Shown here one piece after another: positions 7,984-11,568 of a stretch of DNA of 11,568 nucleotides. The notes below the pieces were generated by a model. It was not told the DNA's origin. It was given only the letters and a program-made list of their open reading frames with translations, and made no database searches. The number at the start of each line of letters is the position of its first letter. The stretch's first letter is position 1. The DNA comes from Kiritimatiellales bacterium (GTDB taxonomy: Bacteria; Verrucomicrobiota; Kiritimatiellia; Kiritimatiellales; Pontiellaceae): positions 1 to 11,568 of the forward strand of contig JABDQT010000106.1 in NCBI GenBank assembly GCA_013042165.1. Reading direction: 5' to 3'. The position numbers and the translations under genes are program-made.

Positions 7984-9062
7984 CAGGAGTCTCCCTTCAT
8001 TTTTCGGCTCTGGCTTAACGTGGAGCGATAGAACCGGCTGAGCTTGCGGTCCTGGTCTCGCTTCTCGATTGCCGACTGTTCGTGAAAGGCTGCCTCCTTC
8101 ATCAAACGGACATAATTTGCATAACGCTTCTCCGAAAGTTCGCCCCGCTCAACGGCATCGGTCACCGCGCATCCTTTTGTATCTACATGCGAGCAATCGT
8201 TGAATTTGCATTGCGCGGCAAACGCGAGAATATCATCGAATGTTTCCTCAATGCCTTCGTTAACATCCATGTTGCCCAGCTCGCGCATGCCGGGTGTGTC
8301 GACCACATGTGCGCCGTTATCCAACGTGATCAGCTCGCGCCAGGTGGTGGAGTGCAGGCCTTTGCCATCGGATTCGCGCACGGGCAGGGTAAAAAGGTAA
8401 TCCTCTTCGCCCAGCAGCTTATTGAGCAGGGTGGTCTTCCCCACCCCTGAAATGCCGATCACACAATAGGTCTGCCCGGTTTCGAACAGCGCCGCGACCT
8501 GCTCCAACCCTCCGTCATCCACATTGCTGAAGGCGTGTACACTGACTCCGGGCAGGCGCTCTTCGACCTCGGCCACCTTTTCTGCAAGCTGTTCAGCGGT
8601 CAACAGGTCGGATTTGCTCAACAGCACAACCGGCACAATCCCGCTTTCATTAACCATGACGAGATAGCGCTCCAGCCGCTGCAGATTATAGCCGGGGCCA
8701 AGGGACTGCATGATAAAAGCCGTATCGATATTGGCGGCGATAAGCTGATAACGTGTGGTCCGGCCGGCGGATTTTCGCTTTAATTCCGACTTTCGTTTGA
8801 GTACCCGCCGGATGGAGCCGAAGTCCTCGTCGTTGAAGTCTTTCACCAGCACCCAGTCGCCAACGGTCGGATAATCAAGCTTTGATTTGGCACGATGGCG
8901 CATGCGCCCTGTCATTTTGGCCGAGTGGACTTCGTTCCCATCGGAGACTTCGCACTCGCCTTTGTGGATGGCCGTAACACGTGCAACGGTTAAACCGGCC
9001 TCCGTCTCCGGATCGATCTGATCAGCAAACCACGCATTAAATCCAAACTCCTCGAGTGTCAT
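7983..9062 (-). CDS. rsgA: Small-subunit ribosome biogenesis GTPase RsgA
   Basis: RsgA is a circularly permuted GTPase that checks late maturation of the 30S subunit. From the ATG at 9062 the product has 359 residues, typical for the family (E. coli 350). An OB-fold lies at about 25-105, then the permuted G motifs in the order G4 (SKSD, 149-152), G1 P-loop (GISGVGKTT, 203-211), G2 region (STTW, 238-241) and G3 (DTPG, 255-258). The C-terminal zinc site has Cys285, Cys290, His292 and Cys298. G4 has Ser where the consensus NKxD has Asn, which may weaken guanine selectivity or mark this as the RsgA-like paralogue. AAAGGAG lies a rather long 13 bp upstream of the ATG, with GGGCGG closer. A longer reading to a TTG at 9227 would run through an intrinsic terminator and is rejected. 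The thioesterase start overlaps its stop. Confidence 0.93.
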   Translation of the reverse strand: MTLEEFGFNAWFADQIDPETEAGLTVARVTAIHKGECEVSDGNEVHSAKMTGRMRHRAKSKLDYPTVGDWVLVKDFNDEDFGSIRRVLKRKSELKRKSAGRTTRYQLIAANIDTAFIMQSLGPGYNLQRLERYLVMVNESGIVPVVLLSKSDLLTAEQLAEKVAEVEERLPGVSVHAFSNVDDGGLEQVAALFETGQTYCVIGISGVGKTTLLNKLLGEEDYLFTLPVRESDGKGLHSTTWRELITLDNGAHVVDTPGMRELGNMDVNEGIEETFDDILAFAAQCKFNDCSHVDTKGCAVTDAVERGELSEKRYANYVRLMKEAAFHEQSAIEKRDQDRKLSRFYRSTLSQSRKMKGDS

Positions 9063-9093
9063 TCCGCCCTGCCGTCTCCTTTGGGTTGAAAAA

Positions 9094-9122
9094 GTGTTAC
9101 CACGGAATGCCCCTGCTGAAAA
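9094..9122 (-). promoter_or_regulatory. Candidate promoter for rsgA
   Basis: On the minus strand TTTTCA (9117-9122) is followed after 17 bp by TAACAC (9094-9099), preceded by an extended -10 TG (TGG-TAACAC). It lies just downstream of the intrinsic terminator at 9147-9174, where rsgA needs its own promoter, and would give a leader of about 25 bases containing AAAGGAG. The hexamers match the consensus only partly. Confidence 0.3.
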
Positions 9123-9146
9123 CAGCGAATGCCGAAATGGTTGATG

Positions 9147-9174
9147 AAAAAAAAGCTCCCATATGACCGGGAGC
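9147..9174 (-). terminator. Intrinsic terminator downstream of the 78-aa orphan gene
   Basis: Read on the minus strand, GCTCCC (9169-9174) and GGGAGC (9155-9160) form a 6-bp stem with an 8-base loop, followed immediately by eight T (9147-9154). This is a standard Rho-independent terminator. It sits 43 bp past the stop of the 78-aa gene and separates that gene from rsgA. Confidence 0.85.
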
Positions 9175-9184
9175 ACCTCTGTAC

Positions 9185-9201
9185 CGGGGAGTCCATCCCC
9201 G
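9185..9201 (-). repeat. Second hairpin just ahead of the terminator
   Basis: CGGGGA (9185-9190) and TCCCCG (9196-9201) form a perfect 6-bp GC-rich stem with a 5-base loop, between the stop of the 78-aa gene and the intrinsic terminator. It has no T-run of its own. It may stabilise the mRNA 3' end or simply be chance. Confidence 0.45.
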
Positions 9202-9216
9202 TTCTCACTTTGATCG

Positions 9217-9453
9217 CTAGCACGCAATCAGGTGGGGAGCAATATCTACGACTACATCATCGCCATAATAGGCCTTGGCTTTCTGATTGAGCAACGTGAG
9301 TACTTCATCAACCGTGGTGCCTTCAAACGACCCGACACCAGGCAGGTTGCCAACAAAGCGTTTTTCGGCATTCTTCCGGATGTACCCCTCGGAAAGCTGC
9401 ATGCCACCGAGCGGACGAACGATGACTTCTTCTTCTATGCCATCCATGTGCAT
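9217..9453 (-). CDS. Small protein of unknown function (78 aa)
   Basis: I do not recognise this protein. A strong AGGAGG (9460-9465) stands 6 bp before the ATG at 9453 and 3 bp before another ATG at 9456. The 9453 start fits best, giving MHMDGIEEEV. A start farther up at 9489 would place the Shine-Dalgarno inside the gene. The product is soluble-looking, without signal peptide or membrane segment. It has an acidic N-terminus, a VRPLGG segment (about 13-18), a glycine-rich FVGNLPGVGSFEG stretch (about 33-45), a helix around TVDEVLTLLNQKAKAYY, then DDVVVDIAPH and a C-terminal Cys as the last residue. It is followed by a clear intrinsic terminator, and a candidate promoter lies directly upstream, so it appears monocistronic. 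Gene reality is well supported; function is open. Confidence 0.78.
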   Translation of the reverse strand: MHMDGIEEEVIVRPLGGMQLSEGYIRKNAEKRFVGNLPGVGSFEGTTVDEVLTLLNQKAKAYYGDDVVVDIAPHLIAC

Positions 9454-9475
9454 CATGACCCTCCTTACAGAGGTT

Positions 9476-9504
9476 TGTATAGGGCACAATTACGGATAAC
9501 GCAA
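9476..9504 (-). promoter_or_regulatory. Candidate promoter for the 78-aa orphan gene
   Basis: On the minus strand TTGCGT (9499-9504) and TATACA (9476-9481) are separated by exactly 17 bp, upstream of the AGGAGG at 9460-9465. Transcription from here would give a leader of only about 16 bases. The -35 element is poor (three of six), so confidence is low. Confidence 0.3.
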
Positions 9505-9541
9505 TGTATTTTATCGCTCAATAGCAACATATTTATGGGCC

Positions 9542-9567
9542 GCCCAAAAACCGCGTTTTTAAAGGGG
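9542..9567. terminator. Weak hairpin downstream of the CxxC-protein gene
   Basis: AAAAAC (9546-9551) and GTTTTT (9555-9560) pair around a CGC loop, and the flanking CCC and GGG could add to the stem across a bulge of three A. It lies about 30-50 bp past the stop of the gene ending at 9596. The stem is mostly A-T and no T-run follows it on either strand, so it is at best a weak bidirectional terminator. Confidence 0.25.
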
Positions 9568-9595
9568 AAAATGCAGCAAAAAAGGGCGTTGAATC

Positions 9596-10246
9596 CTAGT
9601 AATCCCACCAGAGGTTGAGCGTATAAGACTTGGCGGTTTTTGGTTTGCCGGTCTCGTCCCTGTAGGTATGGGAGTGTCTGGGCATCGGCCAGCGATAGCC
9701 CACAAAATATTGTCCGATCGTCGCGCCATCGGTGACGCAACCGAGGAGATAGAATATCTCCCCGTCATCCGCTTTCATGAGGAAGGCATCCTGCCCGATC
9801 TCGAGAATATTCCCCTGGAAAATTTCGCGCGCCGGCACCTGCTTCTTGCGCACATTAAGTGCCCCGATTGCACCCGCCCATGCGCTTTCAACGGGTTGGT
9901 TTTCTTCCAGTGCCGACTCGAATTTGTATTGCAGGTAGCGCAATGCATGCGGATCAACGACCGTCGAACGGCCCTCGCATTCCTCGCACTGCGCGTTCTT
10001 GCCGGCGGCGCAATCGGCGCAGGGAATGGTGAAGTCGGTCAACTTGATTTTTCTTGCCAGTTTGGGTGCCGTCGTCTTCAGATGCTCGAAGTGGCCGGAT
10101 GCCTTTTCGCGTTCACCCTTGATGAGATTCTGGATGATGGCATTGATCTCGTCTTTGGGCTCTCCAAGAATGGGGATCCCGAAGAAGTCATTGGCTACCG
10201 CAACCGTCGCCACTGCAAAAACAACCACCCACAAAAGCCTGCGCAT
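9596..10246 (-). CDS. Secreted protein with paired CxxC motif, function unknown
   Basis: The 216-residue product starts with a clear Sec signal peptide: MRR, then a hydrophobic run (residues 4-17), with likely cleavage after AVA at residue 18. It is therefore expected in the periplasm or at the outer surface. A helical, charged region (about 30-70) precedes CADC-x7-CEEC (Cys 76, 79, 87, 90), a four-cysteine arrangement like a zinc ribbon or a DnaJ-type cysteine repeat; a haem site is excluded because no His follows. A beta-rich C-terminal part (about 140-185, GNILEIGQDAFLMKADDGEIFYLLG) resembles a small barrel, and the chain ends in an aromatic tail, LNLWWDY. I cannot name a family. It lies 16 bp downstream of the PEGA-like lipoprotein on the same strand, so the two are probably co-transcribed and act in the same compartment. 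The Shine-Dalgarno (GGAC) is weak, consistent with coupling to the upstream gene. Confidence 0.8.
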   Translation of the reverse strand: MRRLLWVVVFAVATVAVANDFFGIPILGEPKDEINAIIQNLIKGEREKASGHFEHLKTTAPKLARKIKLTDFTIPCADCAAGKNAQCEECEGRSTVVDPHALRYLQYKFESALEENQPVESAWAGAIGALNVRKKQVPAREIFQGNILEIGQDAFLMKADDGEIFYLLGCVTDGATIGQYFVGYRWPMPRHSHTYRDETGKPKTAKSYTLNLWWDY

Positions 10247-10262
10247 ATCATTACGTCCGTAG

Positions 10263-11414
10263 CTAAAAGGATTCTATTACAAGGCTGTCCAACTCTCCAA
10301 TAGCTGCAGCATCGGGGCCCGGATCCGCCGTCTGCAGGAGCGGCACATTGAAGTTTTCAGCCGATGTCGGCCCCATGCCGATAAGCGACGTCCTGTAACC
10401 CTCTTTCTTTATTTCAAAAACCCGTTCCTCTTTGACGACTGCCGTGTACGGGGTCAATCCGAGTTTTTCAATTCCGCCAAGACGGTACACTTCCGCCCCT
10501 GTGGGCTCGGTCACGATGGTCTTGTATGGAATCTTTTCAAGTTCCACGCTCATTCGGGAAGGCGATCCGGGTGCGAGGGCAACGGTGCGGTCATAGAAGC
10601 CGTCCTTCTTGACTTCACAAAGCGTATCACCTGTAACCTCAAGTGTAACAGGCACGTCACCAATTTTTTCTATCCCGCCAGCCCGATAGATCGAGGCCCC
10701 GGGCGGTCCGGTAAACGTGACCCGGGTCAGGGGCTCCAGCTCAATGTTGACGCGCATCGGTGCATTGCGGCTGACCAGATCATACCTGGACTTGAATCCG
10801 GCTAAACGATATTCAAGCGCGCTGCCTGTTTCGAGATATAGCCGAACGGGTGTAATACCGATCCGTTCGCCGGCGATCCGGTCGTAGATATGTACGGATC
10901 CCTGACTGGATGTAAACTGAATGTCCTTATAGGAAACCGACTTGTACCCCGCTGTGGACTTCAGCTTGACCATATATCGCATATTCGGATCCAGCTCGCG
11001 CTCGACGGTCTCATACCCCTCTTTCTTGATGACCACCGACTCCCCTCTTGACAAGGTTAAGCCGCAGGGCGTCGTGCCCAGTTTTTTCATGCTGTCCTTG
11101 CTGTAAACCGTGGCTCCGGGCGGTTGCGTTTCCACATGGGTGCGGCCGACCCACTGCAGATCGAAGTGCAGCTGTTTCGGGTCAAGCGCTGTAACTTCAA
11201 TCGGCTGCTCCACATAGCCGAAACGCTTTAACGTTAGTGAACGGCGGCCGGAAACGATTGAAAAGCTGTACGGGGTCTGACCGACTTTGGTGTTGTTTTC
11301 ATACACCTCCGCAGTAGGCGTAGAGGTCAGCACGAAGGATGAGCAACCGAACGACAGCAGAACAGTCAACAGAAGCGCGCTTTGCGCGAGCCTTTGCCAT
11401 ATTGGATTTTTCAT
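10263..11414 (-). CDS. Lipoprotein with five PEGA-like repeats
   Basis: The 383-residue product has a lipoprotein signal peptide: MKNPIWQRL, a hydrophobic core, and a lipobox ending in Cys24 (SFGC), followed by SS. It should be lipid-anchored in the envelope, with Ser at +2 favouring the outer membrane by the E. coli rule. Five repeats of about 50-70 residues begin near 28, 93, 165, 231 and 299. Each follows the PEGA pattern: a beta strand, a P-x-GA-x-VY turn, a basic K(I/L)G-x-TP-like turn, then a strand ending in KKEGY or a variant. Repeats 4 and 5 are most alike (YRAGGIEKIG and YRLGGIEKLG). PEGA domains are small surface beta folds, probably for protein or wall binding. The C-terminal 20 residues are acidic and unlike the repeats. 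GGAGG lies 5 bp before the ATG at 11414. It lies in a minus-strand cluster with the CxxC protein downstream and an unidentified gene 24 bp upstream. Confidence 0.85.
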   Translation of the reverse strand: MKNPIWQRLAQSALLLTVLLSFGCSSFVLTSTPTAEVYENNTKVGQTPYSFSIVSGRRSLTLKRFGYVEQPIEVTALDPKQLHFDLQWVGRTHVETQPPGATVYSKDSMKKLGTTPCGLTLSRGESVVIKKEGYETVERELDPNMRYMVKLKSTAGYKSVSYKDIQFTSSQGSVHIYDRIAGERIGITPVRLYLETGSALEYRLAGFKSRYDLVSRNAPMRVNIELEPLTRVTFTGPPGASIYRAGGIEKIGDVPVTLEVTGDTLCEVKKDGFYDRTVALAPGSPSRMSVELEKIPYKTIVTEPTGAEVYRLGGIEKLGLTPYTAVVKEERVFEIKKEGYRTSLIGMGPTSAENFNVPLLQTADPGPDAAAIGELDSLVIESF

Positions 11415-11438
11415 TCAAACCTCCAGATTAAAAACCGC

Positions 11439-11568
11439 TTACCGGTTCGCCCCTTCAATGGCCAGACTATCGAAGCCGAGCCGGTCGAGAAACTCGCGGT
11501 AGAACCATTGGGGCGGATCGGGCTGCTCTTGTTCAAAATGCGCAATATAGGCCTGCCATGCCCTGGGA
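11439..11568 (-). CDS. C-terminal fragment of an unidentified protein, cut by the window edge
   Basis: On the minus strand an open frame enters from the right edge and ends at the TAA at 11439-11441, giving the last 42 residues: PRAWQAYIAHFEQEQPDPPQ followed by WFYREFLDRLGFDSLAIEGANR in two adjoining stretches. The composition (helical, aromatic and acidic) looks like genuine protein. The stop lies 24 bp before the PEGA lipoprotein start on the same strand, as expected for an operon partner. Too little is present to assign a family. Confidence 0.6.
   Translation of the reverse strand, partial: PRAWQAYIAHFEQEQPDPPQWFYREFLDRLGFDSLAIEGANR

Noticed and set aside
9063..9227. N-terminal extension of RsgA to a TTG at 9227
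   Set aside because: It would translate through a strong intrinsic terminator and overlap the 78-aa gene. The extra 55 residues do not resemble RsgA, whereas the ATG at 9062 gives the normal family length.
9570..9600. T6 run on the minus strand just after the CxxC-protein gene, possible intrinsic terminator
   Set aside because: The sequence before the T-run can form only about three consecutive G-C pairs, too weak for a stem.
9668..10303. Plus-strand open frame (211 aa) opposite the CxxC-protein gene
   Set aside because: The minus-strand frame has a signal peptide, a cysteine motif and operon spacing; the plus frame has none of these.
1..11568. CRISPR arrays, tRNA or rRNA genes, insertion sequences, phage or defence genes
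   Set aside because: I found no regular spaced repeats, no cloverleaf or rRNA-like segments, and no transposase, integrase or nuclease motifs on either strand.

Overview
This 11.6 kb window reads as an ordinary stretch of Gram-negative bacterial chromosome, moderately GC-rich by eye, in which all but one of the genes lie on the minus strand. A lipoprotein with PEGA-like repeats beside a secreted cysteine-motif protein, and several small proteins I cannot place, would fit the Planctomycetes-Verrucomicrobia-Kiritimatiellota group. That placement is only an impression from protein style; no marker gene here fixes the taxonomy.

Layout from left to right. At 28-816 (-) is an aldolase of the DHDPS/N-acetylneuraminate lyase superfamily. 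A roughly 115 bp divergent intergenic region carrying three copies of a TCCGGA palindrome separates it from a 94-aa orphan at 933-1217, the only plus-strand gene. Then comes the gltBD operon, transcribed leftward: gltB (2769-7403) followed 25 bp later by gltD (1256-2743). Together they encode NADPH-type glutamate synthase, the central step of ammonia assimilation. A 169 bp gap holds a candidate gltB promoter. Next is a translationally coupled pair (TGATG overlap): rsgA, a ribosome-assembly GTPase, then a hotdog-fold acyl-CoA thioesterase. Upstream of these is a 78-aa orphan gene with a strong Shine-Dalgarno sequence and its own intrinsic terminator. The right end is a tight three-gene minus-strand cluster: the C-terminal fragment of an unidentified protein cut by the window edge, a lipoprotein with five PEGA-like repeats, and a secreted protein with a paired CxxC motif.

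The well-understood core (gltBD, rsgA, thioesterase) is housekeeping. I see no mobile element, CRISPR array, rRNA/tRNA gene or defence system. The parts that are not routine are the PEGA/CxxC envelope cluster at the right end, the two small orphan genes, the substrate pocket of the aldolase, and the repeated palindrome between the aldolase and the plus-strand orphan.
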